A stretch of 64,000 nucleotides of DNA from contig NZ_CP107968.1 in assembly GCF_036084755.1 (NCBI RefSeq), forward strand, positions 1,912,501 to 1,976,500, in the 5' to 3' direction. Below the pieces are notes generated by a model. It was given only the letters and a program-made list of their open reading frames with translations, did no database searches and was not told the origin of the DNA. Both the position numbers and the translations under genes were made by a program. How positions within the stretch are numbered: position 1 is the stretch's first letter; each line of letters opens with the position of its first letter. Shown piece by piece: positions 1-8,567 of the stretch. This stretch comes from Streptomyces sp. NBC_00370 (lineage in GTDB: Bacteria > Actinomycetota > Actinomycetes > Streptomycetales > Streptomycetaceae).

Positions 1-1023
1 GGTCTGCGCGCGGTCGTCGCCGCGCACAGCGAGAACGGCCGCGAGCGGCTGGGCGGCGCGGCCGTCACCGTCGCCGGACTGCTCTCCGGCGCCGAGGGTC
101 CCGGCCGGGACAGCGACGGGCTCTTCGCGCTCGACCTGCTGGTGGTGCTGGACGCGCCGCAGCTGGACGTGGAGACGGCGGCGATGCTCGTGGAGTCGCT
201 CCCCGACGGCGGCCGGCTGGTGCTCAGCGGTGATCCGGGTGTGCTGTGGTCGGCGGGCGCTGGACGGGTGTTCGCCGATCTGCTGGCCGCCCGGGTGTGC
301 CCGCAGATCGCGTCCCGTACGCCCGATCCGGGCCCGGTGGGCGAGCTGGTCTCCGGCATCGGCGTGGGCGAGCTGAACCAGGTCCCGGCGCCCGGCAAGG
401 AGGTTGTGATCGTCCCGGTGCGGGACGCGGGCGAGGCGGTGCACCGGACGGTGCAGCTGGTCGCCGAGTCCGTACCGCGCGCGTTCGGTGTGACGGCCGA
501 GCAGACGCAGGTGATCACGGTGGGCCACGGCGGCGCCGCGGGTACCCGCGCGCTCAACGCGGCGCTCAAGCAGCGTCTCCAGCCGGGCCCCGGCCGGTTC
601 GGCGGCTTCGACCCGGGCGACCGGATCGCGTACGTACCGGCGCCCGGCAGGACGCTGCAAGGATCGGTGGTGTCGGCCGACGCGGACGGCCTGCACCTCG
701 ACTGCGCCGGGGTGCCGGTCGTGGTCCCGAAGGAGCGCGTCGAATCGGCGGTCCGGCACGGCTGGGCCCTGACCGCACACCAGGCGGCCGGCATGCGCTG
801 GCCCGCCGCGGTCGTGGTACTCCCGGGCGACGCGGCCCAGGGGCTGAGCCGCCCCTGGGTCTACACGGCCTTCAGCCGCGGCGACCGCCACCTCTCGGTG
901 GTCCACGGCGCCGACCAGGCCCTTGCCCACGCGGTGGCCCAGATCCCGTCCCAGGACCGCACCACCCGCCTGCGCCCGCTGCTGGAAGGACTACTGGCAC
1001 CGGCACCGACGGCGGCCGGCTAG
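1..1023 (+). CDS. RecD-like DNA helicase, C-terminal part (5' end outside window)
   Basis: The frame is open from base 1 and ends at TAG 1021-1023, so only about 340 C-terminal residues are seen. The end contains LTAHQAAGMRWPAAVVVLP followed by PWVYTAFSRGDRHLSVV, the C-terminal UvrD/RecD-type helicase block (UvrD_C_2) in which TAHQ..G and the TAxSR arginine motif complete the ATP site. The Walker A motif would lie upstream of the window. I infer an ATP-dependent 5'-3' helicase of the actinobacterial RecD-like group acting in DNA repair or recombination. A GC-rich hairpin follows the stop. The family is fairly secure; the exact function is not. Confidence 0.75.
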   Translation, partial: GLRAVVAAHSENGRERLGGAAVTVAGLLSGAEGPGRDSDGLFALDLLVVLDAPQLDVETAAMLVESLPDGGRLVLSGDPGVLWSAGAGRVFADLLAARVCPQIASRTPDPGPVGELVSGIGVGELNQVPAPGKEVVIVPVRDAGEAVHRTVQLVAESVPRAFGVTAEQTQVITVGHGGAAGTRALNAALKQRLQPGPGRFGGFDPGDRIAYVPAPGRTLQGSVVSADADGLHLDCAGVPVVVPKERVESAVRHGWALTAHQAAGMRWPAAVVVLPGDAAQGLSRPWVYTAFSRGDRHLSVVHGADQALAHAVAQIPSQDRTTRLRPLLEGLLAPAPTAAG

Positions 1024-1034
1024 GGCCTAGGGCG

Positions 1035-1080
1035 GGGGCCGGGGCTCGCGGGGGGCGGCACACCGCGAGGTGCCGGCCCC
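1035..1080. terminator. Hairpin after the helicase gene
   Basis: GGGGCCGG (1035-1042) and CTCGCGG (1045-1051) pair with CCGCGAG (1063-1069) and CCGGCCCC (1073-1080). It sits between two convergent stop codons, so it could stop transcription from both sides. No U-tract is present, as is usual in Streptomyces. Confidence 0.5.
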
Positions 1081-1106
1081 GGCGCCGCGCCGCGCGCGCG
1101 GCGCCG

Positions 1107-1757
1107 TCAGACTTCCTGCTCCTCCAGGTCGTCCGTGTCCAGGTCCAGGTCGTCCTCGTCGAAGACCGAGCTGACGTCGAACCGGCACACCACCTGCTGC
1201 GGGTCTGCCTGGTCGAAGGGGGCGCTCAGCCACTCCCCCGGTTCCGGGAGTTCGTCCGCAGCCGACACCCACAGCGTGGAGTCGCCCTCCTCAAGGCCGA
1301 ATTCCTTGTGCCGGGAGGCGATCTCGTCCGGTTCGTACTCGCCGAAGAGCACACCGAGGGCCGCGTGCACACTGCTGCCGACCATGGCGGTCGAGTCGCT
1401 CTCGCCTTCGACGTCCGCGATGCGCTGTGCCTGCGCCAGCAGCCGCTGCGGTTCGGTGACCGCGTAGTCCCGTCGGATCAGGACGCTGAGGGCATTCGGC
1501 TCCTCGGGTCCCGCGTATGGCGGAAGCGAGTCGTCCGGCTCCGGAATCTCGAATGGAGTGACCTCGTCGTAACGGCTGTACAGCCGCTCGTCGTACACCT
1601 CGGCGGCGGCGGCAAGGGCGTTGAACGCCTCGGAGACGGCCTGGTCGTCCTCGCCGGAGCGGTGTTCGACGGCCGCGAGATGACGGTCCAGAGCGATCTT
1701 GACCGCCTCGGCGGCGGCGCGTACCTCGGCGGCGGTGGACTGCGCAGCATCAGACAT
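1107..1757 (-). CDS. Acidic hypothetical protein
   Basis: 216 residues beginning MSDAAQSTAAEV. The ATG at 1757 is preferred over an upstream GTG because the extra 13 residues (MCGQRPGTDSVCT) look non-coding. The protein is strongly acidic and ends in an Asp/Glu run (DEDDLDLDTDDLEEQEV). The N-terminal third is Ala-rich and probably helical. There is no signal peptide or membrane segment. I recognise no named domain. It is conserved in style with Streptomyces cytosolic hypothetical proteins next to the DUF5703 gene, from which it diverges across 47 bp (1758-1804). Confidence 0.7.
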   Translation of the reverse strand: MSDAAQSTAAEVRAAAEAVKIALDRHLAAVEHRSGEDDQAVSEAFNALAAAAEVYDERLYSRYDEVTPFEIPEPDDSLPPYAGPEEPNALSVLIRRDYAVTEPQRLLAQAQRIADVEGESDSTAMVGSSVHAALGVLFGEYEPDEIASRHKEFGLEEGDSTLWVSAADELPEPGEWLSAPFDQADPQQVVCRFDVSSVFDEDDLDLDTDDLEEQEV

Positions 1758-1804
1758 AGTGCAGACGCTATCCGTACCTGGCCTCTGCCCGCACAATAGA
1801 TGCG

Positions 1805-1993
1805 ATGCCGGAATACGAATTTGTCGACGTGTACGTGCCGCGCGGGGTTTCCCGCAAGGAAGCGGCCCGTCTGCTCACCGACCATGCCGAGTACGGGCAC
1901 TGGGAACTCGACCGTCTGAGTCTGCACCGGGACGGCAGCCGCAGGGTGCGGTTGCGCCGACGCATCATCCGTCAGGTGCGCGCCACCTGGTGA
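1805..1993 (+). CDS. DUF5703 family small protein
   Basis: 62 residues, MPEYEFVDVYVPRGVSRKEA at the start and a very basic C-terminus (RRVRLRRRIIRQVRATW). This is the characteristic sequence of the short DUF5703 proteins conserved almost invariantly across Streptomyces. The function is unknown; the basic tail could contact nucleic acid, which is speculation. The neighbouring order DUF5703 then chaplins is the usual one in Streptomyces. Confidence 0.85.
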   Translation: MPEYEFVDVYVPRGVSRKEAARLLTDHAEYGHWELDRLSLHRDGSRRVRLRRRIIRQVRATW

Positions 1994-2052
1994 CGACGAC
2001 GGAACGGGCCCCGCTCACGCGAGGCCCGCCCTGTCTGTCCGTACGCGCCCGA

Positions 2053-2925
2053 CTACGCGGCGGCGCGGGCGCGACGGTAGAGGATGCTGCCCGCGAGCAG
2101 CATCCCGACGCCTGCTGAGGCGGCCATTCCGACCGAGCCCGCCCCGGTGTGGGCGAGTTCCTCGGGTCCTGCCAGGGGCTTCGCGACGGTCTGTGCCACG
2201 GGGGTGTTGTGGCTCGGGGCCGGCGGGATGTTGCGGTGGGTCACCGGGTGCGGATGCGGTGTGCCCGGGGTAACGGGCCGCTCGGGCGGGGTGACCACCG
2301 GCGGTGCGTCGTTCTCGCAGCTGTCGCCGGTCACGGGGTTGCCGAGACCGATGACGTCGATGCCGAGCCCGCACACGTTCACGGGAATGTCGATCGGCAG
2401 CTGGAGCCCGTTGCCGGAACCGACGCCGGGAGAGTTCCCCGCGTCACCCCCGGCGTGCGACCCGCCACCGTGCGAACCGCTGTGCGAACCACCGCCGTGT
2501 GACCCGCCGGCGTGTGACCCACCGCCGTGCTGCCCGCCGCCGGGTGAACCGCCCTGCGGCGGCTTGTGGTGCGAGCCGCCGTCGCGCTGCGGTCCGCCGT
2601 TGTGCGAACCGCCGCCGCCGTAACCGCCGTCGTCCGGACCGCCGTGTCCGCGGGAGCCGCCGCCGTGCCCGGACGAGCCGCCCGAGACGTTGGCGCAGCT
2701 GTTGCCGATGGCCGGGTTGAGCAACCCGACGACATTCACGGTGTTCCCGCACACGTTGACCGGGACGTCCACCGGAACCTGGACGTTGTTGCCGGACAGC
2801 ACGCCCGGCGAATTCGCCGCGGTGCCCGCGGCTCCCGAGTCCGCGTGCGCGTAACCGCCGCCGAGGGCGAGTACGCCGCCTGCGGCCGCCACGGTGATCA
2901 GGCCCTTGCGAGTGACCTGTCTCAT
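2053..2925 (-). CDS. chpC: Long chaplin with sortase anchor (ChpA/B/C type)
   Basis: 290 residues. A signal peptide (MRQVTRKGLITVAAAGGVLA...) ends near AHADSG. Two chaplin domains follow: residues about 35-80 (NSPGVLSGNNVQVPVDVPVN, then the NVVGLLNPAIGNSC part) and about 167-208, each with a Cys pair. They are separated by a Gly/His/Ser-rich linker of SHGGGSH-like repeats. The C-terminus has LAHTG, a hydrophobic span and RRARAAA, a class E sortase signal (LAxTG). Long chaplins are anchored to peptidoglycan and template amyloid rodlets of short chaplins on aerial hyphae. Its position beside a short chaplin matches chpC/chpH, so the symbol rests on synteny. The promoter is not evident. Confidence 0.9.
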   Translation of the reverse strand: MRQVTRKGLITVAAAGGVLALGGGYAHADSGAAGTAANSPGVLSGNNVQVPVDVPVNVCGNTVNVVGLLNPAIGNSCANVSGGSSGHGGGSRGHGGPDDGGYGGGGSHNGGPQRDGGSHHKPPQGGSPGGGQHGGGSHAGGSHGGGSHSGSHGGGSHAGGDAGNSPGVGSGNGLQLPIDIPVNVCGLGIDVIGLGNPVTGDSCENDAPPVVTPPERPVTPGTPHPHPVTHRNIPPAPSHNTPVAQTVAKPLAGPEELAHTGAGSVGMAASAGVGMLLAGSILYRRARAAA

Positions 2926-2993
2926 AGCTTCGATCCCTGCCTTCTACCTGCCGAAAGTGCCCCTGAGCCGAAGTGCCGGGGCAGGATGCCCAG

Positions 2994-3028
2994 CGGCCCC
3001 GGAGTGCATGGCGCGCACTCCGGGGCCG
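2994..3028. terminator. Strong hairpin downstream of chpH-like gene
   Basis: Perfect 14-bp stem: CGGCCCCGGAGTGC (2994-3007) with GCACTCCGGGGCCG (3015-3028) around a 7-nt loop. It lies 36 bp beyond the short-chaplin stop and upstream of the long-chaplin start, so the two chaplins are probably transcribed separately. Confidence 0.75.
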
Positions 3029-3063
3029 CCCGGGTTCAAACCCTCATGGGTTGATGTACAACG

Positions 3064-3297
3064 TCACGCGTTGACGCAGGTGTTGCCGAAGGCGGGGTTC
3101 AGCAGCCCGATCACAGAGACCGTGTTGCCGCACGCGTTCACCGGGATGTGAATCGGCACCTGGACGACATTGCCCGAAAGCACACCCGGGGAGTTCAGGG
3201 CAGCGCCCTGGGCACCCGAGTCGGCGACGGCCATGCCCGCGCCGGCGAGCACCAGACCACCGGTGATAGCCGCAGCAGCGACGACCTTCTTGATCAT
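3064..3297 (-). CDS. chpH: Short chaplin (ChpH-like)
   Basis: 77 residues starting MIKKVVAAAAITGG. The start is fixed by AAGGAGGA just upstream (complement of 3301-3308). A signal peptide is cleaved near AVADSG. A single chaplin domain follows, with NSPGVLSGNVVQVPIHIPVN and a closing Cys pair (NACGNT...FGNTCVNA). Secreted short chaplins self-assemble into surface-active amyloid that lets aerial hyphae escape the aqueous phase. Transcribed in the same direction as the long chaplin but separated by a strong hairpin. The family is certain; the letter H is inferred from position. Confidence 0.92.
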   Translation of the reverse strand: MIKKVVAAAAITGGLVLAGAGMAVADSGAQGAALNSPGVLSGNVVQVPIHIPVNACGNTVSVIGLLNPAFGNTCVNA

Positions 3298-3444
3298 TCT
3301 TCCTCCTTGTAGGCAAAGGCGGTCCAAGCCTCGGACCGCCACACCTGTAACGAGAAGGAAGTAATCAGGCTACGAGCGTATCGTCGCATTCATCCTTTTC
3401 AGTCGCGTGCGCACACACTGCCGATTGTCCCCGGTGGACGGTCC

Positions 3445-4770
3445 TCAGCAGTTGTCGATGAACCGGTCGAGCACCCGCACGCCGAACTGGAGTCCGTCCA
3501 CCGGCACCCGCTCGTCGATGCCGTGGAACATCCCCGCGAAGTCCAGCTCCGGCGGCAGCTTCAGCGGCGCGAAGCCGAACCCGCGGATGCCGAGGTCGTC
3601 GAAGGACTTGGCGTCGGTGCCGCCGGAGAGCATGTACGGCACGGCCTTGGCGATCGGGTCCTCCGCCAGCAGCGCGCCCTGCATGGCGTCCACCAGCGGC
3701 CCGTCGAAGCTGGTCTCGCGCGCCTTGTCGGCGTGCACGTCCTCGCGCTTCACGCGCGGGCCGAGGATCCGGTCCAGGTCGGCGAGGAACTCCTCCTCGT
3801 AGCCCGGCAGGTAGCGGCCGTCGAGATGCGCGGTCGCCTGTCCCGGAACCACGTTCGCCTTGTAGCCGGCACCCAGCATGGTGGGGGTCGCCGTGTTGTA
3901 CAGGGTGGTGCCGATCATCTTGGCGATACCGCCGAGCCGCTCCAGCGTGCTGTCCATGTCCTCGGGGTCGACCGGGACACCGAACGCGTCCGACAGCTCG
4001 TCCAGGAAGGACCGCACGCTCTTGGTGACCCGTACCGGCCACTTGTGCCGCCCGACCCGCGCCACGGCCTCGCACAGCTCCGTGATCGCGTTGTCCTTGC
4101 TGATCATCGACCCGTGTCCGGCGGCGCCCTCGACCGTGAGCCGCATCCAGTGGATGCCCTTCTCGGCGGTCTGGATCAGATACAGCCTGCGGTTCTCGTC
4201 CACGGTGTAGGAGAAGCCGCCGACCTCGCTGATGGCTTCGGTGACACCCTCGAAGAGGTCCGGGTGGTTGTCGACCAGATACCGGGCGCCGTAGGTGCCG
4301 CCCGCCTCCTCGTCGGCGAGGAAGGCCAGCACGATGTCGCGCGGGGGCTTACGGCCGCTGCGCAGCCGGTCCCGTACGACGGCCAGCGTCATCGCGTCCA
4401 TGTCCTTCATGTCGACCGCCCCGCGCCCCCAGACGCAGCCGTCGGCGATCTCACCGGAGAACGGGTCGTGCCGCCAGTCCGCCGCGTTGGCCGGTACGAC
4501 GTCGGTGTGGCCGTGGATGAGCAGGGCCGGCCTGGACGGGTCCTCGCCCTCGATCCGGGCCACGGTCGAGGCCCGGCCCGGATGGGACTCGAAGATCTTC
4601 GGTTCGAGGCCCACCTCGGCGAGCTTCTCCGCCACGTATTCGGCGGCCGCCCGTTCACCGGGGCCTGAGTGGTCGCCGTAGTTGCTGGTGTCGATCCGGA
4701 TCAGATCACGGCAGAGGTCGACGACCTCGTCCTCGCCCGATACGGTCCTGCCCGCGTTCGGCTCGCTCAC
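3445..4770 (-). CDS. M20 family metallopeptidase / dipeptidase
   Basis: About 441 residues with a GTG start at 4770 (VSEPNAGRTVSGED); GTG 4779 is an alternative. M20 metal ligands are visible: HGHTDVVP, RGAVDMKD, ADEEAGG and the distal GGTDAKSF and MFHGIDER segments. The family hydrolyses small peptides or N-acyl amino acids with a two-metal site and is cytosolic; no signal peptide is seen. It is the usual neighbour of chpC/chpH in Streptomyces. It is transcribed toward the chaplins and ends about 150 bp before chpH starts. The substrate cannot be told from sequence. Confidence 0.88.
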   Translation of the reverse strand: MSEPNAGRTVSGEDEVVDLCRDLIRIDTSNYGDHSGPGERAAAEYVAEKLAEVGLEPKIFESHPGRASTVARIEGEDPSRPALLIHGHTDVVPANAADWRHDPFSGEIADGCVWGRGAVDMKDMDAMTLAVVRDRLRSGRKPPRDIVLAFLADEEAGGTYGARYLVDNHPDLFEGVTEAISEVGGFSYTVDENRRLYLIQTAEKGIHWMRLTVEGAAGHGSMISKDNAITELCEAVARVGRHKWPVRVTKSVRSFLDELSDAFGVPVDPEDMDSTLERLGGIAKMIGTTLYNTATPTMLGAGYKANVVPGQATAHLDGRYLPGYEEEFLADLDRILGPRVKREDVHADKARETSFDGPLVDAMQGALLAEDPIAKAVPYMLSGGTDAKSFDDLGIRGFGFAPLKLPPELDFAGMFHGIDERVPVDGLQFGVRVLDRFIDNC

Positions 4771-4946
4771 GCTGCTCACTCCCACGGTGGTCGATGCTGT
4801 TCGATACGGCTGCTCCCCACATACTGCCGCGATCAGGCCCCGGACCCCAAGGGAGTCCGGGGGCCGAGCGGTGTGATCGGGCACCGTCGATTGTTTGCTA
4901 TGGTTTTCCACGTCGGAACGGCCCATGGCCGCCCGGCAGACACCTC

Positions 4947-5031
4947 GTCCGGGTGGCGGAATGGCAGACGCGCTAGCTTGAGGTGCTAGTGCCCTTTATC
5001 GGGCGTGGGGGTTCAAGTCCCCCCTCGGACA
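4947..5031 (+). tRNA. tRNA-Leu (anticodon GAG)
   Basis: Class II tRNA. Acceptor arms are GTCCGGG (4947-4953) and CTCGGAC (5024-5030) with discriminator A 5031. The anticodon stem CTAGC/GCTAG encloses loop TTGAGGT, giving anticodon GAG at 4980-4982 (reads CUC/CUU). There is a long variable arm (GCCC..GGGC) and a T arm GGGGG-TTCAAGT-CCCCC. CCA is not encoded. It lies at the border between core genes and the mycofactocin region. Confidence 0.95.
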
Positions 5032-5057
5032 CAGAGCGGTACAGCAGTACGGATACG

Positions 5058-5091
5058 GGAAGTGCCCGCCGGGAGACCGGCGGGCACTTCC
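5058..5091. terminator. Perfect hairpin between tRNA-Leu and mftF
   Basis: GGAAGTGCCCGCCGG (5058-5072) pairs completely with CCGGCGGGCACTTCC (5077-5091) around a GAGA loop. It sits between the 3' end of the tRNA and the 3' end of the leftward mycofactocin operon, so it probably terminates in both directions. Confidence 0.85.
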
Positions 5092-5118
5092 GCGTTCCGG
5101 CGTTCCGCGCCGGGGCCG

Positions 5119-6516
5119 TCAGCCGCGGACGCGCGGGCGCAGGGCCGCGAGCGAGTGGCCCTTGGCCGCCGAGTACCAGACGCCGGCGCCGTAGGCGAGG
5201 TCGTCCAGGCGCCGGGCGACGGCGAAGCGCACGGGGTCGAGGTGCCCGTGGTTCTTGCGGTACTCCAGGGCGATGTCGGTGACGGCCGCCACGGCGACCG
5301 CTCTGCGCACCCGGCGGGAGACCAGGCAGCCGGCGGCCGCCGCCGGCCACCAGTGCCGGGTCAGCAGGCTGCCCGCCTGGGAGAGCGCCCCGACGGCGCC
5401 GTTCGCGGTGAGTCGGGCGGCCAGTTTCAGCGGGTGGTCGGCGCGGTCCAGCTTGCGGGCGATCCGTACGGTGGTGACGGCGCAGAGGGCGCCCGCCGCC
5501 GGGACCGACCAGCGGCGCTGGGCGAGCAGCGCGACGATCAGCGCCGCGCTCCAGGGGGCGAGGACGACCGGGGCGATCGCCTCGGGGTGCCGTACGGCGA
5601 GCGGGTGGGCGCCGGTGCCGTAGAACGCCTTGCGGGTGAACCACTCCCCCAGCCGGGCCCGGTGTTCGTGCTCGGCGGTGACCGATGGGTCGTAGCGCAC
5701 CCGCAGTCCGCGCGCGACGAGCCGCCAGCACAGGTCGACGTCCTCGCCGACCCGCATCCCGTCGTCGAACCCGCCGATCCCCTCGGCCAGCGCGTCGACC
5801 CGGGCCAGCACGCAGGTGGTGGAGGCCCAGGAGACGGGTGATCCCGGCCGGACCTGCGCCGGTTCCGCGCCGAGGTCGAGGGACGAGCGGGCCTCTTCGT
5901 AGCGGGTGAGCCAGCCGGGGGCCGCTTCGCTGCGCAGCCCGGCGATCCGCGGGACGGCCATGGCGACCTTCGGGTCGGCGAAGTGCCCGAGCAGCGTGGG
6001 AATCGTCGTGGCGGGGAGGACGACGTCGGAGTCCACGAAGGCCACGTAGGGGGTGCGGACCAGCCGCAGCCCGGCGTTCCGGGCGGCGGCCGGACCCACG
6101 TTGACGTCGAGGGGCACCAGCAGCGCGCCGTGCCGGGCGGCCACGGCGCCGACGGCCGCCGGCTCGTACGACGCGTCGTCCACGACGATCACGGGGTGCG
6201 CGGTGCCGAGGCTGGTGAGCAGCCGGTCGAGTTCGCGCGGCCGGTCGCGTACCGGTACGACGACGGTCCAGCGCGGGTCCGGGTGGGGCGGGAGTTCGGC
6301 GGTGACGGGGTGGGCCAGGCCCGTCTCCAGCAGCCGGTCGGCGAGCAGCGCGCTCGCCGCGTCCTTGACCACGACACGGCGGCCCGTGACAAGCGGCCTC
6401 GCGCGCTCGGTCAGACGCACCAGCCGGGTCGGGAAGCCGCCGAGCAGGGACCTGCCGCCGTCGACGACCCGGGTCCTGCGGTCGAGTTGGACGACGAAGC
6501 CGTGCGGGAGCGTCAT
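5119..6516 (-). CDS. mftF: Mycofactocin glycosyltransferase MftF
   Basis: 465 residues. The ATG at 6516 overlaps the mftE stop as ATGA, so translation is coupled. Residues about 1-85 form the MftF-type N-terminal region (FVVQLDRRTRVVDGGRSLLG). A GT2 domain follows: WTVVVPVRDRPRELDRLL, VIVVDDAS, the DxD-like AFVDSDVVL, and MRVGEDVDLCWRL as the ED motif. Hydrophobic segments come after residue about 300. MftF adds a beta-1,4-glucose chain to premycofactocin. It is the last gene of the leftward mft operon, ending before a perfect hairpin. Family assignment is secure because every other mft gene is present. Confidence 0.95.
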   Translation of the reverse strand: MTLPHGFVVQLDRRTRVVDGGRSLLGGFPTRLVRLTERARPLVTGRRVVVKDAASALLADRLLETGLAHPVTAELPPHPDPRWTVVVPVRDRPRELDRLLTSLGTAHPVIVVDDASYEPAAVGAVAARHGALLVPLDVNVGPAAARNAGLRLVRTPYVAFVDSDVVLPATTIPTLLGHFADPKVAMAVPRIAGLRSEAAPGWLTRYEEARSSLDLGAEPAQVRPGSPVSWASTTCVLARVDALAEGIGGFDDGMRVGEDVDLCWRLVARGLRVRYDPSVTAEHEHRARLGEWFTRKAFYGTGAHPLAVRHPEAIAPVVLAPWSAALIVALLAQRRWSVPAAGALCAVTTVRIARKLDRADHPLKLAARLTANGAVGALSQAGSLLTRHWWPAAAAGCLVSRRVRRAVAVAAVTDIALEYRKNHGHLDPVRFAVARRLDDLAYGAGVWYSAAKGHSLAALRPRVRG

Positions 6517-7295
6517 TCTTCCGGTGTCCCCTCTGTCGTTGGTGTCCCCGCTGCCGTTGGTGTCTCCTCCGTGAGCCGGCCGCGCGCGTCCACCCTGAAG
6601 CGGGCGATCCGCCGTACGGCGCTCGCCACCATGGCGTCCAGCAGCGCCGCGCCTTCCTCGGCCGACGCACCCGTCGGGTCGCCGAGCACCCCGTTCGGGG
6701 AGACGGCCCGCACGCCGTGGGCGATCAGCTCGGGCATGATCTCGGCGAGCGGCCGGGTGTCGCCCGCGGTCGCGGCCTCGACCCGTACCTCGTCGGGGAC
6801 GAGATGGAGCATGACGGAGGTCTCCGCACGTCCGGCGTGCGCGTCGGAGCCCGGCGGCGCGCACAGCGTCCACGCCACGTCGTGCCCCTCGGCGCGCAGC
6901 CGGCCGACGGCCTGGTCGAGGGTCGGCACATTGCCGCCGTGGCCGTTCACGAACACGATCCGCCCTGCCCACAGGGACAGCGAGCGCACCGTCTCGACGA
7001 CGACCGCCAGCAGGGCCTCGCGCCCTATGGAGACCGTGCCGGGGAAGCCCGCGTGCTCGCCGCTGGATCCGTACGTGATGGTCGGCGCGACCAGCGGCGG
7101 GTGCGGCCGGGCGAGCGACGGGTGGTCCGCCGCCCGCGCCGCGACGGCCCGCGCGATGACGCTGTCCGTGGTGAACGGCAGGTGCGGGCCGTGCTGTTCC
7201 GTCGAACCGATCGGTACGAGGACGGTCACGGCGGCCGGGACGCGCGGCCACACCAGCCGCGCCAGCTCCGACGAGCCGGTGTGTTCCTGCGACAC
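6513..7295 (-). CDS. mftE: Mycofactocin peptidase MftE (creatininase family)
   Basis: 260 residues with a GTG start. Creatininase-fold metal ligands are seen: GSTEQHGPHLPFTTD (Glu, His, Asp), VNGHGGN, and the HAGRAETS block with a conserved Glu. MftE cleaves MftC-processed MftA to release the C-terminal Val-Tyr-derived product AHDP. Only 9 bp separate it from mftD, and its stop overlaps the mftF start. The C-terminal tail (TPTAAGTPTTEGTPEE) is low-complexity and probably disordered. Confidence 0.95.
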   Translation of the reverse strand: MSQEHTGSSELARLVWPRVPAAVTVLVPIGSTEQHGPHLPFTTDSVIARAVAARAADHPSLARPHPPLVAPTITYGSSGEHAGFPGTVSIGREALLAVVVETVRSLSLWAGRIVFVNGHGGNVPTLDQAVGRLRAEGHDVAWTLCAPPGSDAHAGRAETSVMLHLVPDEVRVEAATAGDTRPLAEIMPELIAHGVRAVSPNGVLGDPTGASAEEGAALLDAMVASAVRRIARFRVDARGRLTEETPTAAGTPTTEGTPEE

Positions 7296-7304
7296 GGGCG
7301 CCCG

Positions 7305-8549
7305 CTAGCCGATCGGGTCCTGGTCGCGCGGTGTGGTCGGGCCCGCCTTCGGCTTGTCCGACCCGGCCACGAGACCGCCGCCCAGGGTCCTGGTGAAGCC
7401 CGGCGGGATCACCAGGTCGTCGGGGGACAGCTCGTGGACCGAGGAGTGGCCGAGGCCCAGTACGGCGGAGTCGAGGCCGCCGCGCAGGATGTCCAGGACG
7501 TTCTCGACCCCGCCCTGTCCGTTGGCGGCGAGCCCCCACAGATAGGCGCGGCCGATCAGTACGGCGTCGGCGCCGAGCGCGAGTGCCTTGGCCACGTCAC
7601 CGCCGCGCCGGATGCCGCCGTCAAGCAGCACCTCGATCTCGTCGCCGACGGCTTCGGCGATCGAGGGCAGCATGCGGATCGTGCCCGGGGTCGAGTCGAG
7701 GTTGTTGCCGCCGTGGTTGGAGACGGAGATCGCCGAGACTCCCGCTTCGACGGCGCGCCGCGCGTCGTCGACCCGTGTGACGCCCTTGAGCAGGAAGGGC
7801 CCGCCCCACTCCTCGCGGAGCCACTTCACGTCGTCCCAGGTGGGCGGCGGGGTCTGCATCCACTCGCCGTACGCGCCGAAGAACGTCGGCGCGACACCGC
7901 CCGGGGGCCGCAGGTTGGGGGTGGTCAGATCGGGGATGCTGCGGGTCTTCGCGAACTGCAGGAGCCAGCGCGGGTGCGGCAGTACGTCGGGCGCGAACCG
8001 CAGCATGGTTTTGAGGTCGACCTTGTCGGGGATGGCCGGGCTGCCCCAGTCGCGGCCGTTGGAGAAGGACCAGTCGAGGGTGGAGATGAGGGCCTTGGCC
8101 CCGGCCGCCCTGGCGCGCTCCATGCGCTGCGTCATCGCCTCGCGCGTACCCGTCCAGTACATCTGGAAGAAGGTGTTGGGGTTGGCCGCCGCGACCTCCT
8201 CGACCGGTTTGCTCGCGAACGAGCTGAGGCCCATGATGATGCCCCGGTTGGCGGCGGCGCGGGCGACCGCGACCTCGCCGTCCGGATGCACCGCCTGGAC
8301 GCCCGTCGGTGAGATGAGAACGGGGAACGCCGTCTCGACGCCGAGCACGGTGGTCGACAGATCCCGCTCGGCGTGGTGCCCGACGACCCGGGGGGCGAAG
8401 CCGAGTTCGGCGAAGGCCCCGATGTTGTCGTCGATGGTCAGGCCGCGCTCGGAACCGGCGACCAGCGCCCCGTAGACCGAGCTGGGCAGTTGCTTCTTGG
8501 CCCGGCGCTGCGCCTCGGCAACGGTCTCGAACCAGGGATTCCTAGGCAT
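7305..8549 (-). CDS. mftD: Mycofactocin FMN oxidoreductase MftD
   Basis: 414 residues of the alpha-hydroxy-acid oxidase / lactate-dehydrogenase-like FMN family. MPRNPWFETVAEAQRRAKKQ at the start, SPTGVQAVHPDGE, then SNHGGNNLDSTPGT and LDGGIRRGGDVAKALALGA carry the FMN phosphate and catalytic loop. These are typical MftD signatures. MftD oxidatively deaminates AHDP to premycofactocin, making the redox-active alpha-keto amide. It follows the VWA gene by 18 bp and precedes mftE by 9 bp within one operon. Confidence 0.95.
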   Translation of the reverse strand: MPRNPWFETVAEAQRRAKKQLPSSVYGALVAGSERGLTIDDNIGAFAELGFAPRVVGHHAERDLSTTVLGVETAFPVLISPTGVQAVHPDGEVAVARAAANRGIIMGLSSFASKPVEEVAAANPNTFFQMYWTGTREAMTQRMERARAAGAKALISTLDWSFSNGRDWGSPAIPDKVDLKTMLRFAPDVLPHPRWLLQFAKTRSIPDLTTPNLRPPGGVAPTFFGAYGEWMQTPPPTWDDVKWLREEWGGPFLLKGVTRVDDARRAVEAGVSAISVSNHGGNNLDSTPGTIRMLPSIAEAVGDEIEVLLDGGIRRGGDVAKALALGADAVLIGRAYLWGLAANGQGGVENVLDILRGGLDSAVLGLGHSSVHELSPDDLVIPPGFTRTLGGGLVAGSDKPKAGPTTPRDQDPIG

Positions 8550-8567
8550 AGATCTTTCCTATCCGGG

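Noticed and set aside
4947..5031. tRNA-Leu as a used integration site with an att copy
   Set aside because: No integrase and no second copy of the tRNA 3' end was seen in the window, so I report only the positional suggestion.
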